Made by a program: the position numbers and the translations under genes. From positions 116,212,062-116,276,061 of the forward strand of contig NC_134367.1 of assembly GCF_035582795.1 (NCBI RefSeq): a stretch of DNA of 64,000 nucleotides. The letters run 5' to 3'. This document shows, piece by piece, positions 57,001 to 64,000 of this stretch. The notes under the pieces are model-generated. The model was not told the DNA's origin and made no database searches. It was given only the letters and a program-made list of their open reading frames with translations. Every line of letters starts with the position of its first letter. The stretch's first letter is position 1. This DNA is from Mycteria americana (Eukaryota; Chordata; Aves; Ciconiiformes; Ciconiidae).

Positions 57001-60000
57001 TCAGATCCAGGTGGGGACACCTGGTCATTTCACCCTTGCTCTGGTGTAACGGGTAGTTCTTGGCCTGCTTTCTTCTACCAAGTCTGTTGTGGAAACTGAA
57101 CACCTAACTTGTGTTCACGTACTCAAACTGATGCAGTACTTGGGAGCAATGGTGACTGAAGGCTGAACTCTGTGTAGAGATGAGATACTGTAAAAGATTG
57201 AAGTGATGGCACAGTAGAGATGTCATAGCTGGATGCGGTAAATGCTCTCCTGCTGCCTGCATTGTCTGGGATGGCACTTCAGGATACTTAGCAATTATCT
57301 CTGTGGAAGGTGCTATTTTTTTGATCTTGTGGAGCTTGACATAAACTTTTTTCTATCTCCTGTGGTTATTGCAGGAATTTGCTATAAGTCTGAGGAACAG
57401 GGTTTCTTCCATCAGTGAGATGCCAAAAATTAGGACTTTGACCTTTGTTCTTGATGCCTGCAAAGTGCTAGAACAGGCACGGAAGGTAAGGCTGGATTCT
57501 ATTCTGTTGGTGTGTTTTATGCCTTTCTTAAAGTGAGGAAACGCCAGCCTTGCTGTACTCCAAACAAGGGGAGACAGAAAAGCTTGAGGAGAGGAATAGC
57601 ACGAGGACAGGGGAAGAACTCCTGTCTGCCTTTCCCTTGCTCTGAGTTGGGCTCTGTCTGCAGTGTTCCTCACAGTCAGGTCATAGGATTTGGAGCTTAG
57701 CTCAAGTTGACACCATGGAATCAACACAAGGATCTATATTTAGGGTTTTCATATACTGGGCTTGGTTCATTCTAATTTGAAATGCCCCAGTGGTGGTACT
57801 TACCTTTTGAAAGCTCTCCTGATGCTGTGTTACAGTTAGGAAGTCCCTCTTGATGCTCATGTTATGATTTTTCTTTCTTAACTTCGTTTCACGAGCCATA
57901 GGTGTTTTGGGAGCACTGAGTTACCTACTGCATGCCCTGATAGCCACATTATGAAGGATTTGCAGTGCAGCCACTGGATGTGTGCAGTAAGCCTGTGACA
58001 GCATAGGCCTGCAATGTCTTCTATCCCCTGAAACATAGGAAGGAGGTGGGAATTGCCTTTGCAGTGTTGCCTTTGCAATATATACCTTGTTTGTGCAGGC
58101 AGACCTGATTTTGAGAGAGGCATGTGGAACAAGGGTGTCTGACCCTGTTTTGTCTTTTCAGTATGGTAGCCCCTGTGTTTGCCAGGTTACATATCACTGT
58201 AGCTTGCTGCTGATGGCTTTTCTGGCCCATTTCTTTAAATCAAAACAGTGATCTCGTTTCCTGCTGGGTGCCTGGATGGCTTTAGGGGTTATTCATTCAT
58301 AATAGGAGTTTGTCACTTGTAGAAATGCCTTTGTTGTGGGCTCTTGGTGCTGTATAGCACCATGTCTGCTTCCCTTTGGGCTCAGTTCTCTCAGTTCATT
58401 GCCACTTGAGTTCAACCTGGGCTGCCCAGCAATGTGTAGAGTCTGTGTGCTGGCTGTTGACTCTCTGCCTGCTGGTCAGTCACACTTGTTAAGCATTTAC
58501 AATCTGTGTTCCTGTGATGGATTGCAGGTGGGAACAGTCAGTTATTTCAGACTTCAGTACAAAATAATTACACATTCATTTCCAGTTCTACGAATAGCTC
58601 TAGGTAGCCTGGCGCTGCTGTCACTTGGCATAATAGTTCACTGGGCTATTGCCACAGACCAGAAGCACTGCCAGGGTTCTCTCAGCCACTGATACGTAAT
58701 GAAGTCTGGAAGGGTTTGATGCTACTTTATTCTTGCCCACTCTGAATCTGAATGCTTACAGCATGATCTGTACTGCTCCAGGTGCTGGCCTACTCCTGTG
58801 TGTACAGCTACTATAACCAGGACACTGAGAGCATTGATATTGTGGAACAGCAGACTGAGAGCCTAGAGCTGCATACTAATGCTCTGCAGATCCTTCTGGG
58901 TAAGTTCCCCAGCCTCTCCAAAGTAGAGACTAGCATTCCCAGCTGTCTGGTTCAAAGGGTGGCAGCTCTGTAGTGGGGCAATAGCATACACACCAGCACC
59001 CAGCTGGTCTCTCTCGCTTCTCCCAGCCCATTTTTGCCTTCTTGGTGTCATTTCTGGGAAGTCCACTGAAGCAGTTTGGCTGCTGGTGGAGAGTGATGCA
59101 GTAAGGAGCAACATGTTCCCTTCTGAAAGAGGAATGTATGTGCACAGGAGACCTAAGTAGCTGTGACTGGCTTCTTAATCAGAGCCAAGGGACTCAGTCT
59201 CTGCTTAAGAGTGTGGGAAGCAGCATGACTTTGTTGGCCTTGAATTGCAGAGGAAACCCTGCTGCAGTACCAGGACCTGGCCTCTTCTCTTCAGCTCCTG
59301 AAAGCAGAGCATTTCAGTGCTGGTTTGGAGTTGGTACACCAGATCAAGGAGCGTCTCTTTGCAATTCTCTGGCACTCCACACAGGTGAAGTCCACATGCC
59401 TGTTAGTGGCTTGTCTTGCTCTGGTCGAGTTTGATCTTGGGCAAAGCTAGAAAGGGGCTTGATCAGCTGAGGGGATAGACTCTTAGTGCTGTGTGTATGT
59501 AGGGAAAGGGTTTGCAGCACAAAATATACCTCAAATCGCATATTGTGCCTCTCTTCTGGCTGTTGTTCCATGCTAGCAGGATTTCCACATTGGGCTCCAG
59601 ACTTTGGCAGATCCTGGTCAGAGAAAGGTGAAACTCTCAAATGTGCCTACTTCAGCCCCTGCCTGTATAGGGTGAGTTTTCGTAGCGCGGTAACAAGGAA
59701 AGGTGGGTGAGTGCAGACAAAAAGCAGGTGACTAGAGTTTTCCCCTGTGCTTGCTGACATACAAAAGAGTTAATAACAGATACTGATTACTTGCATCCTG
59801 TGTTGTGGTTTGAGATAACAATGTAAGTGACATGGTGGTGTAGGGAGACCAGCAAAACCTCCGCTTGGTATGCAGCTATGGTCAAGAAAGCTCCATTACT
59901 GGCAGACCCAGTTTATGGAAGTTGCTCTCCCTGGACTCTCTTGAGTTTCTGTAGAGTGTCACGTTCTTTCTTCAGAGATCTAGGAGGTGTCTAGATGAGA

Positions 60001-60853
60001 GAAGCAAGAACAATAACATACATGGGGGGAGGTGGAAGGGCCTGACATTTATTTTAAGAAGGGAATTGAGAAGGGATGACACAGCTGTAAAATAGTGTGT
60101 TGAGAGGTGAAATGGATGGTTTGTTGTTTCCCTGTCCTAGAATACTGAGCTGGTAGGTGTTAAGTATGATTGGAAGGTGCTGGGTTCGTAACAAAGTCCA
60201 TTCCTGTACGACACACTGTTTAAACCAAGAAACACAACTGGCATCTGCTATCCCAGTGTGACCAATCCCCTCTGACAGCTGCTGTGTTTCCAGGAGCTAA
60301 ACAGGGTGCTGAGTGTTGCAAGAAAGAATGACAACTGAGTCAAGAGACACTCTGTTTCAGAGCAGGGCTTCTGGTCTCCTTGGAATGAGGCTGAGACACC
60401 AGAGCTGGTAGCAGACTGCAGCTTGTTGGCCCAGTCACACATGGCTCTCTGGCACAGCCCTGTGCTGCATGCATGGATAAGGCCATTTAATCACCTTTTC
60501 CTAGGTGCACCTGCATAGCTGCTGTGTCCTTGAGGCATGACTTTGGATGGGGATGCTGAGGTGATGGTAGTAGGGAGGAGGAGGGTGGTGTGGGGCTGGG
60601 TTGTGGTTGCTGCTCACAGCCAGGGCTCTGCTCTGATGCTTTCCTCCTCAATAGGCCAAAACGTACCATCTTGTGTGGCTCCCCCAACACAGATGAAGGT
60701 GGCAAAGAGGTTGAAGATGAGGAGTATGAACCGCAGTGGCAGGAAGACTATGATGACGATGACGACCTTGATGAAGACAACTTTCTGTTCGATGAGGAGT
60801 CAGATAACCTTGATTGTGACTCCTACTTTGATGATGATGATGCCTATGACTAG
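27632..60853 (+). CDS. CUL9: cullin-9 / PARC (whole spliced CDS)
   Basis: CUL9 is a very large cytoplasmic E3 ubiquitin ligase that joins a cullin scaffold to an RBR (RING-IBR-RING) catalytic module and is known to bind p53 in mammals. Coding exons: 27632-28226, 29029-29183, 29554-30087, 37553-37691, 39265-39288 (proposed microexon), 39514-39704, 40205-40589, 40815-41016, 41300-41507, 41612-41805, 41948-42165, 42309-42540, 42949-43054, 43341-43568, 43734-43824, 43909-44080, 44284-44389, 44792-44887, 44976-45151, 45683-45816, 45896-46072, 46348-46463, 46988-47170, 47526-47683, 48030-48240, 48339-48504, 48648-48793, 48972-49089, 49525-49721, 49801-50060, 50139-50502, 50824-50964, 55166-55330, 55420-55583, 56499-56592, 56815-56889, 57375-57485, 58782-58899, 59251-59384, 59580-59671, 60655-60853. 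All phases agree. The total is 2524 aa (human 2517). No disabling mutation was seen. Confidence 0.96.
30708..33310 (-). mobile_element. CR1 LINE, 5'-truncated, with endonuclease and RT remnants
   Basis: The + strand begins with tagaatcatagaatagtttgg, the complement of the avian CR1 3' end, so the element reads on the minus strand inside CUL9 intron 4. From 33303 downwards come an endonuclease piece ([12 protein letters not shown] and [10 protein letters not shown] motifs), a linker, reverse transcriptase ([16 protein letters not shown], then [10 protein letters not shown], at about 32230-31390) and the conserved 3' ORF end ([20 protein letters not shown]) at 31308-30950. Frameshifts and stops separate these blocks, so it is dead. 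It is about 2.6 kb long and lacks ORF1 and the endonuclease start. Confidence 0.9.
33311..37552 (+). other. CUL9: rest of CUL9 intron 4
   Basis: AT-rich, with the + strand strongly pyrimidine-biased between about 34100 and 36800. No recognised gene. One splice-flanked open segment (36907-37048) and Lys/Arg/Glu-rich short frames on the minus strand (34349-34585, 35181-35375) are noted as observations only. Confidence 0.5.
37553..41016 (+). CDS. CUL9: CUL9 exons 5-8 (CPH domain end and following linker)
   Basis: Exon 5 (37553-37691) starts [20 protein letters not shown], completing the CPH domain, the p53-binding module shared with CUL7. The next full exon (39514-39704) carries GGLYSLPYL and [13 protein letters not shown], both strongly conserved with human. 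Exon 7 (40205-40589) and exon 8 (40815-41016) encode a helical, then Ser/Ala-rich linker that is poorly conserved apart from SDSQLF. Exon 8 ends in phase 2 at a gtgagc donor. Confidence 0.92.
39265..39288 (+). CDS. CUL9: proposed 24-nt CUL9 microexon
   Basis: A 24-nt segment is preceded by a strong polypyrimidine tract and acceptor (tttttctgttctacag) and followed by a gtaatc donor. Its phase is 1 at both ends, the same phase as the surrounding exon junction, so inclusion adds eight residues (A-Q-R-G-S-S-E-D) in frame. Human CUL9 has a variable-length insert at this place. The total with the microexon and one non-coding exon is 42 exons. It could be an optional exon or a chance arrangement. 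Confidence 0.5.
41300..43824 (+). CDS. CUL9: CUL9 exons 9-15: ARM-like helical region
   Basis: Seven short exons in very GC-rich DNA encode alpha-helical repeats. Landmarks are [24 protein letters not shown]-type [71 protein letters not shown] and SSILAGCIQ-like [10 protein letters not shown], each matching human CUL9 in order. The end of this block ([11 protein letters not shown]) leads straight into the DOC domain. Several stretches between the landmarks are poorly conserved. The intron between exons 15 and 16 is only 84 bases. Confidence 0.93.
42746..42812 (+). repeat. 25-bp direct repeat, 42-bp period, in CUL9 intron 12
   Basis: Identical 25-base units starting AGCACGTGCCTGGG at 42746 and 42788. 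Weaker relatives occur upstream from about 42590. A small G-rich minisatellite. Confidence 0.7.
43909..45151 (+). CDS. CUL9: CUL9 exons 16-19: DOC/APC10 domain
   Basis: Residues about 1168-1350. The DOC domain is a jelly-roll fold shared with APC10 and CUL7. It begins [20 protein letters not shown] and includes [60 protein letters not shown] and [20 protein letters not shown], nearly identical to human throughout. This is the best-conserved part of the protein outside the RBR. Exons are 43909-44080, 44284-44389, 44792-44887 and 44976-45151. Confidence 0.96.
45683..49721 (+). CDS. CUL9: CUL9 exons 20-29: cullin scaffold and neddylation site
   Basis: Residues about 1351-1886 form the cullin repeats and the cullin homology domain. 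Landmarks are [73 protein letters not shown] and [11 protein letters not shown]. The final winged helix reads [16 protein letters not shown]. The lysine of ILK, at about residue 1873 of this protein, is in the position of the known NEDD8 acceptor lysine (human K1881). In human the segment before [14 protein letters not shown] is an expanded Glu run. Here it is short and not acidic-repetitive. Confidence 0.94.
49160..49420 (+). repeat. G/GT-rich degenerate minisatellite in CUL9 intron 28
   Basis: Recurring GGGGCTGGGG, TGTGTGGGG and GGGGCCATG-type units between exon 28 and exon 29. Units are too degenerate to give a period by eye. Confidence 0.6.
49801..56592 (+). CDS. CUL9: CUL9 exons 30-35: UBA-like segment and RBR catalytic module
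   Basis: Exon 31 (50139-50502) holds a UBA-like helical segment ([18 protein letters not shown]) and opens RING1 with CPVC at about residue 2070. RING1 continues into exon 32 ([20 protein letters not shown]). The IBR is in exons 33-34 ([22 protein letters not shown]). RING2 spans exons 34-35 ([19 protein letters not shown], then [12 protein letters not shown]). The cysteine of GCLH, about residue 2249, corresponds to the RBR catalytic cysteine that forms the thioester with ubiquitin. All zinc ligands I can place are present. Intron 30 is only 78 bases. Intron 32 (50965-55165) contains two CR1 pieces. Confidence 0.95.
50737..50754 (+). repeat. poly(G) run in CUL9 intron 31
   Basis: About 17 consecutive G bases, able to form a G-quadruplex in the transcript. 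The length may be affected by sequencing error. Confidence 0.7.
52370..52640 (-). mobile_element. CR1 LINE fragment in CUL9 intron 32
   Basis: The + strand matches the complement of an old CR1 near its 3' part (ctgaacaaacccagctctct, then catacattctgtgctccagc, then a degenerate gggagcccaaactg region). Decayed, no ORF. Confidence 0.65.
53810..54975 (+). mobile_element. CR1 LINE, 3' 1.1 kb, in CUL9 intron 32
   Basis: Plus-strand CR1 3' part: a decayed RT region ([15 protein letters not shown]-like frame at about 54050), the 'gggacctcaacagactagag' and 'gggaaatgccaagtcctgct' segments, and a CR1 3' end (ccttccaacctcagctattctgtg) at about 54940-54970. A T-run at about 54772-54786 interrupts the usual text. 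Older and more decayed than the copy in intron 4, and of opposite orientation. Confidence 0.85.
56815..60853 (+). CDS. CUL9: CUL9 exons 36-41: Ariadne-like C-terminus and acidic tail
   Basis: Exons 56815-56889, 57375-57485, 58782-58899, 59251-59384, 59580-59671 and 60655-60853. The first four encode helical Ariadne-like text ([50 protein letters not shown]), matching human closely. Exon 40 is poorly conserved. The last exon encodes a tail of Asp/Glu with aromatic residues ([19 protein letters not shown] and ending DDDDAYD), like the human acidic tail. TAG at 60851-60853. Confidence 0.94.
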
Positions 60854-61490
60854 AAGTGGGCTGTCACCCAGCCTGCCAGCCTGGACCTCTGCCTCTACTC
60901 TGTCTCAACCAGTTTGTATTAGTGTCTTTCCTCAAAGGCAGTGAGGAGCTCTCAAGCAGAACAAAGAGACATTTCCTCTGGGGGCTACTTGCTCAGTGAC
61001 TCCCCTTTAATATGCAGAAACATTGCTCTGGACAGATGGGCTGTGCTACTGTGGCCACGTCTCTCAAAGACATCTCCTCGCCTTTCTCCGTTGTCTCCAT
61101 TTCTGTCCATAGGTATCTAATTGAGTTAGAAAGTCACAGTCCAGCTGCAAAGTGAGGACTGCTTGCCACCCGTTAAAGGAGTGTTCAGTGTCCTTGGGCT
61201 TGCTCTCCCCAAGGACTGGGCACAGGTGAGTGTGGCATGTGTGCTAGCATGGCACTATCTAATCCAGCCAGTGTCTAGAAACACTGTAAAGCAGTCAAGT
61301 CAAAGCCTCCCCTCTGGAGCTGGTGGGATTCCCTCCAGAGCCACAGATGGATGTGATTCAGTGCATTCCTGTAGTTGAGGGGGACAGCTTTTTTGCTGTT
61401 TGTTGGAGGAGTTGTCTTCTCTGCTATGAAGCAGGATGGGCTGCTATGAGTGGCACAAGTTTGCAGGACTGTTTTTAAGTGTATAAATGT
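60854..61490 (+). other. CUL9: CUL9 3' UTR, end uncertain
   Basis: No canonical AATAAA follows the stop codon within the next kilobase. TATAAA at 61482-61487 is a weak variant poly(A) signal just before a microsatellite, and the true end may be there or earlier. No further coding sequence is seen. Confidence 0.35.
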
Positions 61491-61493
61491 ATG

Positions 61494-61540
61494 CACGCAC
61501 ACACACACATATATATGAGAGAGATATATATATATATGCG
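61494..61540 (+). repeat. (CA)n-(TA)n microsatellite
   Basis: Compound CA repeat running into TATATA, then GAGAGA and TATATATATA. Confidence 0.85.
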
Positions 61541-62477
61541 CAGAGGTTGTTCAGATAATACTTTATCTTTGCAAAAAAGAGAACCCTGAGGAACAAGGGT
61601 TGAAAAAAGTTCTGTTTAAAAAAGAAACAGTTTTCTTCTAGCACAAGCCTCCTTGTTGTCTATGGGGAACATGGGTGTGAAGGGAGAGCAGGACATTCTC
61701 GTGTGGGGAGGATGTGACCTGGATGTGCTCGTCCCAGGATTTATTTGTGAAATTGGTGTGGGTTTGGTATCCTCACCCAGGCCACGCGGTCTGCCCTGCA
61801 AAGTGGCTTTTCCTTCCTGGGCAGTTTGGGGAACAGTAAGAGGTATGGGGAGGGATGGGAAAGAGGGCAGGGGACCAGACCACGCAAAGTGATGGGGCTG
61901 GTGTTTCTCGGAGCAGGTGCAAGACAGAATGCTTGCATGTTGATGAAGGTGGTAACATGTGGTGCCCAGCAGGAAACAGATGTGAGACTGCTGTTGGGGC
62001 TTGAGGGGTGATGTGGAGGTTTGTGGGATTGTTTTGGAGATACGGGGCTCTTCTCAGGCCTTGGGTATCATCTAGGAGGGATGTGGGGTTCTTAGGGGAT
62101 GCTGGGCAGGGGACAATTGCCTGGGGCAGACCAGGGAGAGAGGACTGGTTTTTCCACTCCCCCCGACCTCCTTGCTCCTACTCCTGCATGGGGTTCAGCC
62201 TTCTGGCTGAACCCCAGAGTCTGTCAAGGTGGAAGTCCCAGCCCTGCATCCCCTATGTGGCAAATGGGTTCCCTGCCCCACAACCAGAGCGCGACACCTC
62301 TCTGGGCCCTCTCCTCAGGGCCACTAGGGGGAGAGATGTGGTGGGGATGCCCAGACAGCCTCATCTTCCCCAGTGTGACCAGTGCTTGCAGGAACAGCCT
62401 GAATTCCCCAGATTGTTGGGGGACAGAGCAGAACATCCTAGATGACGGGAGTTCTTCATCCACTGTCTCCTGGATGC
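61541..62477. other. intergenic, no gene seen
   Basis: GC-moderate DNA without recognisable exons. It contains one perfect 12-bp-stem hairpin (62189-62216). Human order would place DNPH1 and TTBK1 beyond CUL9, but nothing resembling either is visible here. Confidence 0.5.
62189..62216. repeat. perfect inverted repeat, 12-bp arms, 4-base loop
   Basis: TGGGGTTCAGCC at 62189-62200 is exactly complementary to GGCTGAACCCCA at 62205-62216, separated by TTCT. It forms a strong hairpin on either strand. Function unknown. Confidence 0.85.
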
Positions 62478-63005
62478 CTGCTTAATACCCCAAAATTCAG
62501 AAGAATTGTGAGGCCCTGCTTTCATGGATGATATTTGTACTGAAAATCAAGATCAAGCCTTGATCTTCTGCTCTGCGGAAGGTTTCTGTCCTCCCTGAGC
62601 TTGCCTTAGGACACATGTGTTATGGTTTGACAGGTGTACTGCCCCAGTCAAACTCCCCACCTGACACTGTCCCTGGAGCAGGTCGTGCCAGGCACTTGGC
62701 ATCAGAAGTGAGAGCCCTTTGGGGCTCACCCCCCCCCACACTGCACTAGGTAAGTGGAAAAAATGATTGGTATTATTTCACTGGCCACTGGACCATGGCC
62801 TGAGTTGCACAACCACGGGGTCTCTCATTTATTCTACACCTCTGATGTCTCTTCACAGCACCAGACTAGAGTCATGCTCTATAGGGTCTTCTTTCCCTGA
62901 TTCTGCCAAGCCTGTTCTCTTGGCTGTGGGATAGTAGGTAGAGACAGTGAGAATCTCATTCATCCATTCATGCACATCACTGATTGGATGATGAGGCATT
63001 TGGCT
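62478..63005 (-). pseudogene. 28S rRNA fragment, decayed, antisense to SRF/CUL9
   Basis: The + strand follows the complement of 28S rRNA collinearly for about 525 bases. Landmarks in order are ctgaaaatcaagatcaagc (62541), ggtttctgtcctccctgagc (62580), gtttgacaggtgtactgccc (62627), cagtcaaactccccacctga, ttattctacacctct (62829), ccagactagagtca, gatagtaggtagagacagtg (62931), catccattcatgcacatcac and gatgaggcatttggct (to 63005). Many C-to-T and G-to-A changes at former CpG sites show it is old and not functional. Read on the minus strand it begins AGCCAAATGCC at 63005, within a base of the R2 insertion point in 28S (TAGCCAAATGCC). It is truncated at its 3' end near 62478. Confidence 0.92.
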
Positions 63006-63285
63006 GTTTATTGATCACACATAAATTACACATTCGTTTTCTGGGCTAAGTAAGGTGGCCTGTCCACCTGGGTAAAGCCGGTTGATTTTCTTGGCAGATA
63101 AGATTATGCAGCGTGATTACCAAGTTCCCTTTTATTCCCTACCTACTATCCCTTCTACCTCCATTAATTCCGATGAGCATCCATTTCCCTAGATCATGAC
63201 AAGCCATAAATATAATTTATTTACAGTCAAATGAGTTTCCACATAACTTGCAAAGATATGTACAATATCCACAGATGTGCTACCT
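63006..63285 (-). other. unidentified AT-rich segment abutting the 28S fragment
   Basis: This sequence precedes the 28S text on the minus strand exactly where the 3' end of an R2 retrotransposon would lie. It does not continue 28S. No protein motif is visible in three frames. It could be an R2-type 3' UTR, another repeat or plain flanking DNA. Confidence 0.3.
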
Positions 63286-64000
63286 GCCCACCTTCCTTCC
63301 TTCTTTTGCATTCCTTTGTTCCCCCTCCCTTCCCACTCCTTCCTTCCTTCTTCCCTTCCCCTTCCTTCATTCCTTACTTCCCTCCATCCTCACTGCACTT
63401 CCTTCTTTCTTCCTTTCTTTTTTCCTTCTATCCTTCCTTTATTCCTTCCTTCCTTTATTTTTCTACTTTCCTTCCTACTTCCTCCTTTCTTTATTGCCCT
63501 CTGTCCTCACTTTTCATACTTACATACTTCAATTCCCTTTTCCTGTGCTCCTGCCTTCTTGACTTCCTGCTTTCCACTATTCTTCCTTGCCCACTTCCCT
63601 GCCTTCCTGACTTCTTTCCTTAATTACCATCTTCTTTCTTCTCTCACTACTTTCCTCAACACTTCCTTCCTTCCTTCCTTGATAATTTGTGCGTTCCTCT
63701 CTACTTGCCTGAACTGCTCTCCTTCCTTCTCGCCTTCCTCACTACCTGCCTGCCTGTTTTCCTTCCTTAATTCCTCCTCTCCTGCCTGCCTTCTTTCTTT
63801 TACCTTTCTTCCTTCCTTCCTTTCATTCCATCCATCTTCCCTTTCCCCTTCCCCTCGCCTTCCTGCCTTGCTTCTTTCCTCTCCCCTTTCTCCCTTCCTT
63901 ATTTTCCTCTGTCCTCAGTTTACTTCCTTCCTTCATTCATTTTTTCATTCCTTCTTCCTTCCAGTGTTTCCCCTTTCCATGTTTTCCCTTTCCACATTTC
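63286..64000 (+). repeat. (TTCC)n-type polypyrimidine tract, runs off the window
   Basis: More than 700 bases of nearly pure C/T on this strand made of degenerate TTCC, CTTCCTTC and TTTCC units with scattered A and G. The long frames across it are artefacts of the repeat. Confidence 0.9.

Noticed and set aside
63231-63623. Phe/Ser/Pro-rich 130-codon frame
   Set aside because: Produced by the TTCC repeat and has no coding character.
63286-64000. CRISPR-like repeated spacing
   Set aside because: It is a simple-sequence tract in eukaryotic DNA with no constant repeat and unique spacers.

Overview
The window is vertebrate nuclear DNA, most likely from a bird. It holds spliced genes with canonical GT/AG introns and CpG-island promoters. 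Its CR1 LINEs have the short avian-type 3' end, and many introns are short and GC-rich. The species cannot be read from the sequence.

Two complete protein-coding genes lie head to tail on the + strand. SRF (serum response factor, MADS-box transcription factor) has its CDS at 6882-18988 in 8 coding exons, giving a predicted 544 aa. CUL9 (PARC, cullin-RBR E3 ubiquitin ligase) has its CDS at 27632-60853 in 40 coding exons plus one proposed 24-nt microexon, giving a predicted 2524 aa. I assembled both exon by exon. All splice phases agree and both totals divide by three. The first ~450 bases end in a poly(A) signal and look like the 3' UTR end of an upstream + strand gene. Human gene order (PTK7-SRF-CUL9) makes PTK7 the likely candidate, but no coding sequence of it is visible.

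Layout: 1-450 upstream 3' UTR. 450-6400 intergenic, with old CR1-like relics. 6400-7800 SRF CpG island, with three CArG boxes, CCAAT boxes and an octamer. 6882-21710 SRF with a long 3' UTR carrying several poly(A) signals. 21.7-24.9 kb AT-rich intergenic DNA. 24.95-25.8 kb CUL9 CpG island. 27.6-60.9 kb CUL9, whose intron 4 carries a 2.6-kb CR1 with endonuclease and reverse-transcriptase remnants, and whose intron 32 carries two more CR1 pieces. 61-64 kb is an intergenic tail.

The tail holds the most surprising object: a decayed, antisense 28S rRNA fragment (about 62478-63005). One end falls within a base of the place where R2 retrotransposons insert into 28S genes. A (TTCC)-type polypyrimidine tract follows to the window edge.

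Other points worth checking are a 60-codon symmetric SRF exon absent from the human SRF I recall, a CArG/MCAT/E-box/GATA cluster in SRF intron 2, a strong-context upstream ORF in the SRF leader, and the CUL9 microexon. SRF and CUL9 are neighbours but have no evident shared pathway. SRF appears built to regulate itself through its own CArG boxes, while CUL9 encodes a cytoplasmic ubiquitin ligase scaffold.
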